Shown here one piece after another: positions 35,459-47,605 of a DNA stretch of 64,000 nucleotides; the first letter of the stretch is position 1, and every line of letters begins with the position of its first letter. The DNA is from Erythroxylum novogranatense (lineage: Eukaryota; Streptophyta; Magnoliopsida; Malpighiales; Erythroxylaceae), in contig CM057228.1 of NCBI GenBank assembly GCA_029891385.1, forward strand, positions 70,261,523 to 70,325,522. The letters are read 5' to 3'. The translations under genes and the position numbers were made by a program. Under the pieces are notes generated by a model. That model made no database searches, was not told the DNA's origin, and was given only the letters and a program-made list of their open reading frames with translations.

Positions 35459-36653
35459 CCCAATCTGACCTTCAAACTTCTAACACTCATAACTTTTGAC
35501 TCCGAGCTCAGAATTTTACAAAATTGGTACCGTTGGAAAGATAAAAGAGAGATTTACAAGTTTCAAGAAGGACTCAAAAGCAAGCTTGGTCTTTAAAGGG
35601 GTCAAAAATTTACTAAAAGATGACCGCTCAATAATCTCCTTAAAACTTTACACAACACCTCAACTTGCAAACATCATAACTTTTGATCCAGAACTCCAAA
35701 TTTGACAAACTTAGTGTCTATGGAAAGGTAAAATAACCCTCTACAACTTTCACGAAGACCTTAAGAATCAGATCGACCTATAAATGGGTCAAAAACTCCA
35801 CACAAAGCTGACTGGTCGGTCAGTTTCACACTAAACAGCATCAGAACTTCTAAAAATCATAACTTTCTACTCCCTTGTCCAATATTTTCGTGCTTTATAT
35901 CAATGGAAAGATAAAAACATAATCTACCACTTTTATTTAGACCACTTTGGCTAAATCCATCTAAATCAATACAGATTTGCCATAGAAGTCTCTAAGCACC
36001 ATTCCAACACATAAACTTCTCATATCAACACATTAACTTCACATATTCACCCACTACCGCAAACTCTTCAACTAATTCATCTCAAACACAATTCAACTCT
36101 CCAATAAACTATTCCAAAGTCATTTTCCCATATCAAACTCAACACCAAAGGATATGCGCATATACATTTCTCTTTCACAAAAGTCATACACAATCTTACT
36201 CTTAATAACATTTTTCAAATCAAGTAAACTACACTTAACTTTCAAAGATCATAACTTTCAATCCCGATATCGAAAAATAACATACTTTATGGCTACGAAA
36301 AGCTCTCAACATAATCTACAATTTCATGAAGATTATTTCCTCAAAATCTACCTAAATCAAAAGTCAACTCTTTACTCCAAAAAGTCAAACTTTTCAAATT
36401 TTCTTCAAAACATAACACTTTCACTAATTATTTCTTACTTTTCAACTTCCATTTCAATCAACTAGTTCATTTTGACTTTCATAATTCATACAACTCCACT
36501 CAAATTTCAAAGTCATCAAAACCAATCACTTCATTTCTCATCAATCTCCTTTAAGTACAATAACATCTATAACACAATACCTATACAAACACACTCATTT
36601 AATTTCATTTAATATTTCTAATTTCTACCGAAAGATCGGGGTCCAACATTGCA

Positions 36654-37289
36654 TATATAATATACCCTTAGAGTACTAGAGGTTTGAGTCACTTAGGGAT
36701 TTTTATTGGGAATTCCCTATGTTTGGATGAAGCTACAACTACCATAAAAAGAGTTACGTTGCCATAATACACATTTTGGTGGAGGCTTCCAAAGATCTCC
36801 CGTAAATGATTCCTATTATAAAAATGGATGATTGGGGAATCCTATTCGAGGACCAAAAGATAGTCATATATAACTGGAAACTAACATTACACCAAAATAG
36901 ACCCTGGTACACATTTGGAGGATCTTCAAGATTATGGAAGTTGATGACTATTACAAATGGATGGTAAGAGAAAAGGGTTCACTCCTGAATGAAACTTAGA
37001 GAGAGAAAGACTCTAAGTTAGAAAATAACGATACCTTAAACAAGGAAAAAACACATGAATTAATGTTGCAATCCAAAGGAAGTAGGGAGGGGAATGCTGA
37101 CACACAGGACATCCAATGCACACTATAAGCTCCTAAAAAAATAAAGTAGGAAATGGCTCTAAATCTCAACTTTAGGAAGCTATGAATCTAAAAGAAGTAC
37201 TAAAAGAGATTGATTTAGATTCCAAATTTAAGAGAGTGGCAAAGAAGATCTCCAAGAGGAAGAAGAAGCCTTCTAGTTCCCATAACTAA
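36654..37289 (+). pseudogene. LINE ORF1, C-terminal part
   Basis: Continues ORF1 after the solo LTR. Traces such as LRDFYWEFPMFG, KSYVAI and VEASKDLP match the DUF4283-linked region of plant LINE ORF1. The region around 36880-36990, where a CCHC knuckle is expected, has no intact cysteine set. A lysine-rich tail (KRKKKPSS) precedes ORF2. Confidence 0.65.
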
Positions 37290-37949
37290 TGTCTCTTTTG
37301 ACATGAAATGTTAGAGGGCTTAACAACCCTAATAAAAAAAATATGGTTGTAGAGATCTATAGCATTAATCATTTTAAAGGAAAATTGAGACTACCTCTCT
37401 AACCCAACTCCCATTATAATGGCATAATTATTCTGGATTTTAACTCTAGGGAGGTTGAACTTGAACCGCTATTGATTAAACAATAAATAATCCACCACAA
37501 AATGAAGAGTAAAGCTTCTAATCTGAGCTTACAAATCTTAATTATCTACGCTTTTATTTATTTAAGAAATTTGATTTATGGAACAACCAAATTAGACTAG
37601 GAATCGGTATAAAGGATCCATAGAAAACTGCTAGTGATTTTAATGATCCATAGAGCTCTAGTTAATGATGCATGGCTAAAACATTTCGTAAAGAGTAAAG
37701 CATCTTTTAAATGTAATCTTCTCTCAGAGCACTACCTAATCCTTATTCAAAACCTATTATGCCAAAAGAGAAATAACTTTCCTTTTAGATTTAACAACTT
37801 TCTAATCGATTTAGAAGGTCTTGATGAAGATGTTGCTAAGGGGTTAAATATCTTTATTCTAGCTACCAAATTATACTCTTATAGAAGGAAATTGAGTTTA
37901 ATAAAAAAGGAATTAAATCTCTTTGATGCAATTAAGGAAGTAGAGTAAA
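37290..37949 (+). pseudogene. LINE ORF2, endonuclease domain
   Basis: Begins with a reading frame containing NVRGLNNPNKK after a stop, the start of the apurinic-type endonuclease of plant L1 ORF2. The open stretch 37634-37948 (104 residues) carries NDAWLKHF and RNNFPFRFNNFL, the endonuclease C-terminal region. The stretch between about 37380 and 37620 is badly decayed. It stops where an LTR fragment is inserted. Confidence 0.75.
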
Positions 37950-38957
37950 AGTAAATCAACAAAAGCAATTTAATTCAAACAGTCAAAAAATTATAAGAGT
38001 GATGGGCATGTAAAATTCAATTCTCGGATCAATCTCAGCTTACACATAATTATGCATATTTCATTGTTATAATGTTTCCAGACCTCTCTTAGCACTATTG
38101 ATCGTAGATTAACAACAAGTTCTATTAATTCCGATTTTTTGTTAAGTAGTGTTTAATTTAAAATAAGCTCTTTAATTAAACCTAACTATCAAATAACCTA
38201 GAGTAAGGTCTAATTTGGCAGTCATATTATAGACATAGAACAGACCTATCTAAACAATAAGTGTATGAGTTCGAGTTATTTAATCTATGTCACATTATTC
38301 CTAATGATTCAATATCATTAGTAGCCACAAACAAACCTGAAATACATTGATTATGTATTGTATTGAAGATTCTAACAATGGCTTAACTATGATCCTAGGT
38401 GTCGATTTCACCTCCGAGCTAGGTTGGGAAGCTTAGCCCTCTATGGGTGTCTTGAACAAGTGAGTTTTTTCCCTCCATGAAGTCCCAAGTTGATTCCCCT
38501 TATTTTTCCATCAAAATGTTTTATTTATAGTAAAAATTAGGATTCTGGGTATATAAACAGTTTGATACACGAAAAAAATGTGAAACTTGTGAAGACGCAC
38601 GGTTGGATACATGGTAGTGTATCCAAATGTGTAAGTCCAAAACAGTCTTCTAAATGTTTACATGGTCGTATAAGTATATACACAATCGTGTATCTCCCAG
38701 GTTCTGCTTAATTGTTGTTCTTCTTGTGAATTCTTTTCTAATCCTCACCCCATTCCATCTCCTTCTTATTCCACAAGGGTAATTGAGTTTGAACATCAAA
38801 ATGTTAGCTTAAAGAAGGTGCTTTAAACCCATTTTAGCTTATGTGCTCCAAACTTGTACCTAATATCAAATATGAGCTAAAGTAAATATCTTAAGTGTTT
38901 CACAACAATAATCACTAAGTGTTATAGAGTAAATGTATAAACAATTAAGCACACATT
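37950..38957 (-). repeat. Athila-like LTR fragment inside the LINE
   Basis: Minus-oriented sequence similar to 16973-18079 plus 31065-31354 over its length (AAACCTAACTATCAA block near 38180, clock-like CACAATCGTGTA palindromes near 38680, U3 end near 38700-38957). It splits LINE ORF2 between the endonuclease and the reverse transcriptase. I could not find a convincing target duplication, so exact ends are approximate. Confidence 0.6.
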
Positions 38958-40130
38958 ATAAAGGAAGCTCCTTCTTTCCTAATCCTACAAAAGGCCTTTG
39001 GGTCTGATGGTTTCAATGCCCTAATTGTATAAAAGACATAGGATCAGACTAAACACATGGTATGGTTATTGATGCGGTGTTGGAGTTTTCTAGTGGGGGA
39101 AAGATTCTTAAAGAGCTAAATAAAACTTTTATTTGTTTGATCCCTAGGGTACCATCTCCTAATTCGATCAAGGACTACATGCCTATTTCATGCTACAGTG
39201 CCATCTATAAAGTGACAACAAAGATGATTACTAAAAGGTTAAAATTAATTGTTGGATATTTAACTAACAACTCCTAAGGTGCATTTATGACGGTAAGATC
39301 TATTATAGATAACATCTTGTTAGTATAAGAACTTTTTAAGGGCTACAATAGAAGGAAAATAACTAGGAACTACGCTATCAAGGTGGATTTACAAAAGCAT
39401 TTAACTCCCTAAATTGGGATTTCCTAATTAATACCATGTATGCTTTTGGTTTTCCTAAGCTCTTTGTCAATTGGATTGGTCAGTGTGTCACTATTATATC
39501 CTACAAAATCCTAATCAATGGTGAACCCTTTATAGTGGTTAAAGGTGCAAGGGGACCCTTTATCCCCTTACCTCTTCACCTTATCCATGGAATTCCTAAT
39601 AAGAATAGTCAAGCAGTCAGCACATGGTGGAAAGATCAATTTTCAATACAAATGCAACATTTAAAAGATTGTTTCCCTATCCTTTGTAAATAACTTGTTG
39701 CTTTTATCCAGAGCAAACATGAATTCCATCTCTACCTTGATGAATGCCCTAGAATCTTTTAAGAAAAATATCTAGATCAGCTATGAACATGAATAAGAGA
39801 CAAATTATTATTTCAGGAGGGGGAGAATATTTTGTTGAAGCACTAGCCTCATTAAATGGGTTGAAATGGTCTAAACCACCCATAACCTACCTTGGTATTC
39901 CTATAAACACAAAAAGACCATCTTTATTAGATTTTAAACCACTTTGGTAAAGGATTAAGGGGAAACAAGCAGGTTGGAAAAGTAGATTATTGTCTTTGGC
40001 TAGCATAATTTAAGTGGTAAAAATCAGTCTTAAGCAACTTGGATGTGCATTAGACATCACAATAGTTTCCTAAATAATTAATCAAAGCTATCATTATAAT
40101 CTTGAATATATTCATCTACCATGGTAAATA
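38958..40130 (+). pseudogene. LINE ORF2, reverse transcriptase
   Basis: Segments in order: KAFGSDGFNALIV; KTFICLIPRVPSPNSIKDYM (39062-39277); RNYAIKVDLQK; LINTMYAFGFPKLFVNWIG (39436-39693); FVNNLLLLSRAN near 39683-39718; LNGLKWSKPPITYLGIPI. At the polymerase active site the paired aspartates of non-LTR RTs are replaced by Asn-Asn (codons AAT AAC, 39689-39694). Several frameshifts and stops occur. Confidence 0.82.
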
Positions 40131-40900
40131 ATAAAGAAAATCACCTATTAAAGTTAGATGGGAGGAAGCTTGCTTAACTAGGAAAAGGAGGGGGATTAGG
40201 AATCATGTCACTCAAGGTTTCTAATCAAGTTCAAATGTTGAAAAGGTTTGGAGATTGGTAACAAATAAGGATTCATTATGGGTGAAATGGGTGCATTCCT
40301 GTTTTGAAAAGAAAGGAAACCTATAGCTGTGGAAAGTTAAAATTGAGACTTCTTGAACCCTAAGGCATATATTGACACTCAAACAAGTGCATAGAGTGGA
40401 TTTTATTTGTAAAGTTGGAGATTGCACTACAACCTCATTTTGGCATGACAGTTGATCTAGGACCACTATAAGAGGTCTAGATGCTGGGATATCTAAGGAA
40501 TGTAATAGATGATAAAGCTATAGGAAGAGATGCAATCTTTTCTTTAAAAAACCACACCTCTATGGCTGAACAAGCTAATCACCTACTCATCACCCTAAAT
40601 CCTCAACTAGAAGACCAAATGAGATGGAAGCATCTTCGGTTATATAATTTCACAAACACTTTATGCAACAAAATATTGAGAATCAACCTACCTCATATGG
40701 AATGGCACATTGTAGTTTGCTTTGAGGGTGCTTGTGCTCGTGATTCAATAACAATGTGGCTCCTTATTAAAGGCAAGCTCAACACCAAGGATCGTCAGTG
40801 CAAATTCATAAAATACATCAGTGAACTATATTTTTCATGATTAGGAACACAAAACTATATATCACATATTCTTTGCATGTGATTATTCTAAAGAAATCTT
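40131..40900 (+). pseudogene. LINE ORF2, C-terminal region (zf-RVT-like)
   Basis: Stretch 40481-40840 (119 residues) with FTNTLCNKILRINLPHMEW and DSITMWLLIKGKLNTKDR, the zinc-binding region that ends plant L1 ORF2 proteins. Upstream pieces (SLWVKWVHSCF, TTSFWHDS) belong to the same connecting region. Confidence 0.75.
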
Positions 40901-41407
40901 AAAGAAGATCATACAATTAGGCACTATGCAATTGGGAAGTTATAACTAAAAGGACTTACTCATCTGGTTTAGCAAAAATGAAAACCAAAAACGAGAACAA
41001 AAGTAAAAATGACCCAAAACTAGTAGATCCCTAAAACAACTATGTGCAATGTTGTGCATGCATTATGGATGGAGACAAATCAAAGAGAATTTGGCAAAGG
41101 GGCAAAGAAAGAGGAAGCGGTGACTCTAACCATTTTAATAAAAATGAGAGAGACAACTCATGTTCCACAACTTAAATAGAATATGCTCTCTGGAGATTAC
41201 TCAAAGATGGAATTTACCCAAGTCCATCCGAACAAGGAAATTAATGTGGTTTATTCAAAAGAACTCACTTTTTCATGTTCACAATTGTTAATAATTTGAG
41301 ATAGCTTTTTTAATCAATTATAATGTTTTTTTTAAGCCGGAGCACGTTCGGTTGAATGTAACTTTTTCCTCCTATCCATAGATTATAATTAAAAACTTTT
41401 TAAAAAA
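40901..41407 (+). other. LINE 3' region and A-rich tail
   Basis: Loses coding character after about 40990 and ends TTGAATGTAACTTTTTCC...TTTTTAAAAAAG, similar in layout to plant L1 3' ends. The end at about 41407 is an estimate. Confidence 0.5.
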
Positions 41408-42391
41408 GTATTTAAGAGCAAAAACTCTAATTCTAATATAGCTTTAACCAACTTATAGAGAAAATTAAGATTAGCCACTCTTGAGGCTTTCAAGACCCTT
41501 ACAAAGTCAATTTCAAGTTATTTTTTCTTTAGAGAATCAAAATACAAACTTCTATTCACATATTAAAACATCGATGAAATTAGTAGTTCACATAGATTTA
41601 TTTCTATCATGAGTTCTTTATTTTGTTTTCTGATTTTGTTATTTTAAGCATACTTTGTGGCTAAATACTTTTCTGTATTTATATAAAATTTTAGTATTTA
41701 TTTTATAAATTAATTTAATTTAATTTATTATCTAAAAATTATAAATTACATTTTAGTTTATCTAAATTCTAACTTGTTTATATTGGCATCTAAAAGCTGG
41801 TTTAAATTTACTTTTTAATGTTTTTAAGAGCTTATCTTTAAGTGAACTATGACTTAGGTAGAGAAAATTAAGCATTATGCTCGAAAAGACTTGCATGATC
41901 TTATTGATGTTAAGGTGAAACTTTTATAGAATTTCATGAATTTTAATGCATTTAAAAAGTGTTGACTTAGTACAAATAAACCAACAAAACAGTAGATTTA
42001 ACATTTGTAAAATCTTGCCAATCTAAAACATTTATCAAATTTAGGTTAATTGAATCATAATATTGTAGTATCATTGATTTTCTTATTATTATCTAGGTTA
42101 CATTTTATTTTATATTTTATTATTCAAAACTAAAAAATCATATTTTCCTTAGTTATCCCTTGATTAAATAATAGTATTAAATTTTCTAATCTATATCATT
42201 TCTTCGTAGGACTTTAACTTACCGTTATATATTTATTAATAATAATTGTACTTGTTATAGTTAATGAGTGATGTATTTACAAAATGAAACTCTTGAGCAG
42301 TAACATTCATGTAGATACATATTCAGCTCACATTGTGGTGCAAAGAAATGCCTCTAAAACCTGGTGATATGCCGAATTTTCTTTTCAATGT
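41408..42391. other. AT-rich stretch, possible 3' flank of the small gene
   Basis: Very AT-rich with no ORF of note. On the minus strand an AATAAATATA at about 42226-42235 could serve as polyadenylation signal for the gene ending at 42392. No transposon signature seen. Confidence 0.4.
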
Positions 42392-42995
42392 TCAAGTTGG
42401 TTTGTTGATCTTTTCATTTTCAGTGGCATGACCATGCCTAAAGTTGAATAAAACTGGAAGTCCTCGTCCTTTAGCAAGTTGCTCAATCTCTTCAATCTTT
42501 TGCTTGAGAAGCTCAATTTCTTTTCCCAAGTCTTCATCTTTTTGCTTCATTGCCTAAAACAATTGACAAAAAAGAGTACAGAAATAATAAGCATTGTCAA
42601 CAAGCACACGACCCTGATTACTCGAGTGGTTGCTGCAATTAAGAAAATAGAGAGGAGTTGAACATGCTAAAAACGTGAGAAAAGCGTTATTTGTATCAAG
42701 CATTACGAAAATGTCAAACAAATAGCTAATAAAAAGGCAATAGTGTCTAATAGCTGTTTATGCCTATTTCTATAAAATCTAGAATTAAGGAAAGAAAATT
42801 TAAAGAAAAGAATCAAAAAGTGAGAACTTGGACTAATCTTGGAATCACAAGAAAATAAAAACTACAAAAGAACTAAAAAAATCTTTTGCACTAGAAAAGC
42901 AATTGAAATCAAAATAAAATTAACAATTGAATAAACATATAATATAGTGATTAGATAATACATACTAAATGAGCCTCAATAATCTTGGAACCCAT
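42392..42995 (-). CDS. Candidate two-exon gene for a 63-residue coiled-coil protein
   Basis: Minus strand, join of 42995-42966 (10 codons) and 42553-42392 (53 codons plus TGA). The intron of 412 bp has GTATGT at the donor and TTGTTTTAG at the acceptor and lies between codons (phase 0). Exon 1 starts ATGGGTTCCAAG (MGSKIIEAHL). Exon 2 opens AMKQKDEDLGKEIELLK and continues with charged heptad-like repeats (KQKIEEIEQLAKGRGL), so a coiled coil is likely, and ends in a basic/polar tail. No signal peptide or membrane segment. I do not recognise the family. It is the only stretch in the window with codon-like sequence, consensus splice sites and no transposon match. It could also be the last exons of a longer gene or a gene fragment. 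Confidence 0.45.
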
Positions 42996-44346
42996 TGGAT
43001 TCGAAAGTCAAAATGTGTCGATAAGCCCAATATATGTATATCCTTGATAGGTGCATATTTATCTTAATTTTTGTTTGATTAATAAGATTCTTAATCATCT
43101 TATTTGATTGCATAAGATAATACAAAAAATGGGTCAAGGCCAAGCCATCCCCCATGGAACTTAATACAAAAAATTGGAGTTTTAAAGTTCAGATAAGAGC
43201 TCATGAATATTTAGACCTAAAAGATATAGTTTGAAATTTTAGAAACGTAAACAATTCTAACCCAAGGGCTGAGGGAAGAAAAAGGGGTGTTCCCTGTACA
43301 TGAAGTTGAGATAAGACCACGCCAAGGGCTAGGCCAGGAGGTAGGAAGAGGAAAGCCTTCCCTAATTCAATACATCACATCATAGGATGATGAGTATTAG
43401 ATAATGATTTGGTTGAGGATGAATACTAACTTGCATAGTGGGCATGGGCATGATACAAAACACAACAAAAATTTGCGGAGAGTTATCATAACCTTAGCAC
43501 GCTAGGGACACGCGATCATTTATTAAAGGAAGGTAATAGGGGAAAAATAGCAGAGGCTGAAAAGTAGTAGGGATGTCCCTCAAAGGTCACAAAACAAGAG
43601 ATCCATAAAACAATGCGAAACCTCCTCAATGGGTAATCCATTGATCATTGGGGGACGACAAAGTCCTGAGCAAGTATTTTCCAAAAAAAAAAAAAGAGTC
43701 CTTAGAAGGAGAAAGAAGGGCCCCATTTAACAAATAAATAAGCATGTTGAAGGAGATAAGAAAAAAAAATAGTATCAGAAATCATCTTCGAAGAAACAAG
43801 AGCAACGCCTAATACAACTTCATGAGCATGTGATAGAATTGACACTCTCATAGGCTAATACCATTGTTTTTAAAGAGATGGATATCTCATTTGACAGATT
43901 GAAACCTTTAGGCACACTTCTGGTCAGATTTGGAGGAGATTAAATATATGTATATGGAAAATTTTCCCTACAACTGGCGCTAGGAACAAACTCAAAAACA
44001 ACTTCAACGATGACAAAGTTCTATGTACTGAAGAGATTGTAGGCTTCGTTGTCAGCATACAATGTCATAATAAGAAGGCCAATATTATGTGCAGTAAGAG
44101 CAATCATGTTCCCTATCACCTCATAAAATTCCCTAATGAAGTTCAAGGGGATCAATGCATGGCTAAACAATTCTATATGACATCTAAACTTATCTACTGT
44201 CTAGTCTTTTTTTCACCTCAGATTGTAGTGAGAGGGAGTCTCCCTTCTCACTAAAAGAAGCCCCCCTTTCCCCTTTCTTATTTTGGTAATTTAACTATTT
44301 CGCCAACACCTTCTAAAAATCAATTACCACTTCAGGTAACAAAATT
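42996..44346. other. No gene recognised; possible promoter side of the small gene
   Basis: Mixed AT-rich sequence with an A13 run at 43686-43698. The first 100 bases would be the 5' leader or promoter of the minus-strand gene; TATACATATATTGG lies about 50 bases upstream of its ATG. From about 43900 the sequence may already be the 5' region of the second LINE. No domain seen. Confidence 0.4.
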
Positions 44347-45720
44347 GTGCGAGATCTCACCCGCCTAGTGCCTGTTTCCTACCTGAAAATGAGTTCCTCC
44401 CTCAACAGCTCATCACCTCCGACCAACAATTTTTCATCACCACCTCCGACCAATCTCCCTAACTTCATTATTCTACCTGCCTGTTCAGCCTTTTCACTCA
44501 TGCATCTAACTACCACCCCTAGCCCCAATGTCTCATCTTTGGAACTTGCAACTTCATCACCCAAGAATCTAAATATTCCCCAACTCCAACCCCCAACATG
44601 GAGATTTCTACTCCACTTCTCAATTGGCTCTGGAGTACATTCTTGCTCAATACTCAACAATAGCAGGCAAGAGAAGGACTTGATCCCATGTAGTGGGGGA
44701 TGCAGTCCATGCAGTCCCACAGGCGAAGCTGAAATTCATCCTATTAAGCAAAAGGAGGGCACCCAGACGTGGTTTCACCACCTTTGGAGGTCCTTCAAGC
44801 AAGTGCTTCAAGACGGTCTAACATTTTGATTGGAAAATGCATTGACAAAAGGCCCTCTTATACACTAATGAAATCATGGGCAAAAGCTAGAAGAAGCAAG
44901 TTAGGACTAGATAAAACGCTCATAAATGAGCAGGATTTTATTCAGGTTCAGCAATGAAGTAATGAACTGAAAGTTCTAGAGTAGGGACCATAGCATGTCA
45001 ATAAGAAGCAACAACAAAAGAAATCGAGTATGGTTTTGAATAAATATCACTTGAGAGTTGTCCCTACCTGGGTATACTTTCATAATATACTGTTAGAATA
45101 TTGATTCACCATTAGCTTAAGCTACTTAACTAGCTCCACTGGGAAGCTAATATGCATGGATGACAATATAAATGCATTAAGTAGGATTGGATTTGCTAGA
45201 ATCTGCATTGAGGTGGAAAGGAATTACCAGAAACACTAAAGCTGAAAAGATTGAATGAGGAAGAGAGCTTAATGGAATAAAAAATGTCAGTCACTTATCA
45301 ATGGAAATCCCATAAGAACAAAGAAATGAGCATTTGGAAACCAAAAGGCAAGCATTTTACAACAAGGAATTATGAAGGAAAGATAGGTACAAAAGTTAGT
45401 AAAACCAGATCAGAGGAAAAGGAAACTAAAAGCTTGAAAACTCCACCTTAGCAGGAAGGAAATGAACAATGCCTAAACTTGGCAGAAATGTTTCCGAATA
45501 TCACATAACCAATGGAGGCAACAACAGAAGAAAAGGGACAAGCAAGGGAAATCGATGGAGGAGGTGGAACTACCTATTCATGAGAAGAATTCAATACCAA
45601 ATGGAAAACATCAAGAAGTTATATACCCAGCTGATGGGAATCAGACCATTAACTTAAAAGAGGAATCCAAACTAGGAAGCAGGAGTCATCGAAGGAAAGC
45701 TAGAAGCAAGGCTCAAAGTA
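44347..45720 (+). pseudogene. LINE ORF1 (DUF4283-like), decayed
   Basis: An open stretch of 160 codons (44347-44829) is Ser/Pro-rich, as ORF1 N-termini often are. The next frame (44769-44957) reads LIGKCIDKRPSYTLMKSW and the following segment VVPTWVYFHNILLEY then SRIGFARICIEVE (about 45055-45215): the DUF4283 core and its linker. Many stops. The antisense frame 44379-44720 is a shadow. Confidence 0.65.
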
Positions 45721-45743
45721 GCCTGAGAAAATAAACTCCTCCA

Positions 45744-46515
45744 ATGACCATAATAGCATGGAATGTAAGGGGAATCAACTCCTCTAAGAAGCACCAAGTG
45801 GTTTTTGACTTTTTTAACACAGGAAAGCCAATGTTGGTAGGCTTACTTGAGATAAAAATAAAAGAAAGTAAATTCAAAGGGAGCTTTTGGATTTTTAGGA
45901 AATCATGGACTACTATAACAAATCATCAGCACCATGCCAATGGAAGAATCATAGTGGCATGCAATCCATGTCTGTTAAGAGTAATCATTACTAGGTATTC
46001 AACTCAATTTATTCACCTGAGAGTTAAATTGTTCCACAATATAAAAATTCTCAGGATGACATACATATGCAGCGAACTTTTCTTTGCAAAGAAGCTTGTT
46101 ATGGAATGACCTTGAGAGTATTCATACTAATATAACAACCCCTTGGTTGATAATAGGAAACTTCAATAGCACATTATACTCACATAAGGTCAAAGGGGGT
46201 AATTTAAGCTTGAGCCACCAACAATGATTGTTTTACGGATTGAGTTAACAAAGCTGGTGAAACTGACCTAAGGTAAGATGAAAATCAATTTACTTGGAGC
46301 AATAAGCAAAGGAAATGGCTAATAAGGAAGAAGTTACATCAAACTATGGTGAATGCTTTATGGCTAAGCCAAATTCCAGTAAGCAAAGGTCATTTTAGTA
46401 ACCAACTGACTTCAGATTACTCACCAATAGAGGTAAAAGTTAAAATGCAATCTATCAAAAAACAAAAAAGAAAAAGTCCTTTTAGATTCAATGACTACTT
46501 AATTAATATGGAAGA
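45744..46515 (+). pseudogene. LINE ORF2 endonuclease, truncated by insertion
   Basis: Starts MTIIAWNVRGINSSKKHQ and stays open for 121 residues, including the catalytic-loop region LVGLLEIKIKE, where the glutamate pattern of the endonuclease is seen. Then decayed pieces IGNFNSTL and WLIRKKL-like, then KSPFRFNDYLINMED up to the LTR at 46516. The reverse transcriptase is not present in the window. Confidence 0.8.
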
Positions 46516-46871
46516 TGATACGAACTCAATAAAATAAGGAGCAAAAGATAACTTTTATTATTGAAAATGCCCACTTCGAGAAGGACAACTCTCCGTAACA
46601 AGATAAACATAAAACAAATTCTAAGATGATTTCAAACTAGACTACCCTGGACTATTTATAATAAAAATTCCAGATATTATTTACTTAATTAAAATCTGCT
46701 AAAAATATAGAGATTGTGTTCCTGATATTATGCTAACCAACTGGATGTAATCTTGGACCTATTTTTCAGTTAACAAATTCATCAACAAAGTCGCCCATAA
46801 CAAACAAGTTCGTAAATTGATCCAATACTAGATTTTCCTTAGTGTCACATGTTTTACGATGTCTTCGTGCA
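46516..46871 (-). repeat. 3' LTR of the Reina-like element (boundaries inferred)
   Basis: In plus coordinates it starts TGATACGAACTC right where the LINE endonuclease breaks off and ends CTTCGTGCA. On the minus strand it contains a TATTTATAATAA-type TATA region and AATAAAA near the end, as expected for U3 and R. The ends are short inverted repeats (TGATACGAA against TGCACGAA). Its partner is outside the window, so the call rests on these signs. Confidence 0.55.
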
Positions 46872-47600
46872 TGCACTCTCAAGGGTTGTGGAATTCTTTA
46901 GTACTTCCGCCCTCGAAATGCAACTTGTCCTCAAGGCAAAAAGATGACAATTGGCCTACAAGTAAATCATAATTCTCCCATGAAGCCTCCTCTAATGGTT
47001 TGCCCTTCCATTCAATCAGCAACTCCAAGGTAGTCCCCCTTCACGTACCCAACGATGCGACAGAACCTGCGCTGGATATAAAAGGAGCTCACCTTCCCTA
47101 GTCATCGGCAATGGAGGAGGAGATGAGGGCAGCTGACCATGTGCCGGTCACAAAAGAGAAACATGAAAAATCGGATGCCCCCGACAATCAAAAGGTAGTT
47201 CAACTTCATAAGCTACTTTCCCAATTTTTTGAATAATTTTGTATGGCCCGAAAAACCTAGGTGAAAGCTTCTCAAATTTTCTTTTTGCCAATGACTTCTG
47301 ACGATATGGTTGAAGGCGTAGAAACACATAATCTCCCTCTTGAAAGCTTAAATCGTGACGATGAGAATCTGCTTGAGCCTTCATTCATGCTTGAGCTTTT
47401 GCTAAGTTAGCTTTGAGAATTCGCAACATCTCATCACGTTCTAGCAATTGGTGTTCCAAATCAGCTACTAAAGTCTCACCTGAGATGTAAGGATAGAGAG
47501 GAGGTAGTTGCTTTCCATACACCACAGAAAAAGGTGTTGTTTTTGCTGACGTGTGATACCCAGTGTTGTATGAATATTCTGCCCAAGACAAGTATTTACT
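46872..47600 (-). pseudogene. pol: Integrase C-terminus and chromodomain (Reina-like)
   Basis: Minus strand: WSKYLSWAEYSYNTGYHTS (47591-47385), then FQEGDYVFLRLQPYRQKS, KLSPRFFGPYKIIQKIG and GHPIFHVSLL (47384-47148), then after a damaged stretch IEWKGKPLEEASWENYDLL (about 46960-47020; a chromodomain core) and LEDKLHFEGGS just before the LTR. Stops and a frame change lie between 47148 and 47030. Confidence 0.85.
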
Positions 47601-47605
47601 CCAAG

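Larger units (their letters stand above)
32291..36648 (-). repeat. Solo LTR, 4.36 kb, Tekay-like
   Basis: TGTTGGGACC...GGTCCAACA with an exact 5-bp target duplication TTGCA (32286-32290 and 36649-36653). Its sequence is related to the Tekay-type LTRs: the segment near 32945-32990 (GGGGGTGAGCTTATAGCTC) corresponds to 6145-6165. No PBS or internal region is present, so it is the product of recombination between two LTRs. It carries two tandem arrays (34490-35208 and 35307-35458). The ORFs 32568-32990, 33210-33542, 35152-35499 and 36154-36465 show no domain. Confidence 0.88.
31791..41407 (+). mobile_element. Inactive L1-type LINE with two later insertions
   Basis: Plus-strand pieces in the correct order: ORF1 with a DUF4283-like domain (31815-32290 and 36654-37289), ORF2 endonuclease (37290-37949), reverse transcriptase (38958-40130), C-terminal zinc-binding domain (to about 40900), 3' tail ending in an A-rich run near 41407. 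The pieces are separated by a solo LTR (32291-36648) and an LTR fragment (37950-38957). Every part carries many stops and frame changes. The 5' end and the target duplication of the LINE are not resolved. Confidence 0.82.
44347..46515 (+). mobile_element. Second L1-type LINE, 5' part only
   Basis: ORF1 remnants (44347-45720) followed by the ORF2 endonuclease (45744-46515), cut at 46515 by the LTR of the Reina-like element. The remainder would lie beyond the right edge of the window. It is distinct in sequence from the LINE at 31791-41407. Confidence 0.75.

Noticed and set aside
35152..35499. 115-residue ORF with an RSVGQ/EVGRP repeat
   Set aside because: It exists only because the 18-bp minisatellite stays open in one frame; it lies in a solo LTR and has no domain.
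43686..43698. A13 run as a retroposon tail
   Set aside because: No LINE or SINE body or target duplication could be recognised next to it.
44379..44720. 113-codon minus-strand ORF
   Set aside because: Antisense shadow of the Ser/Pro-rich LINE ORF1 region on the plus strand.
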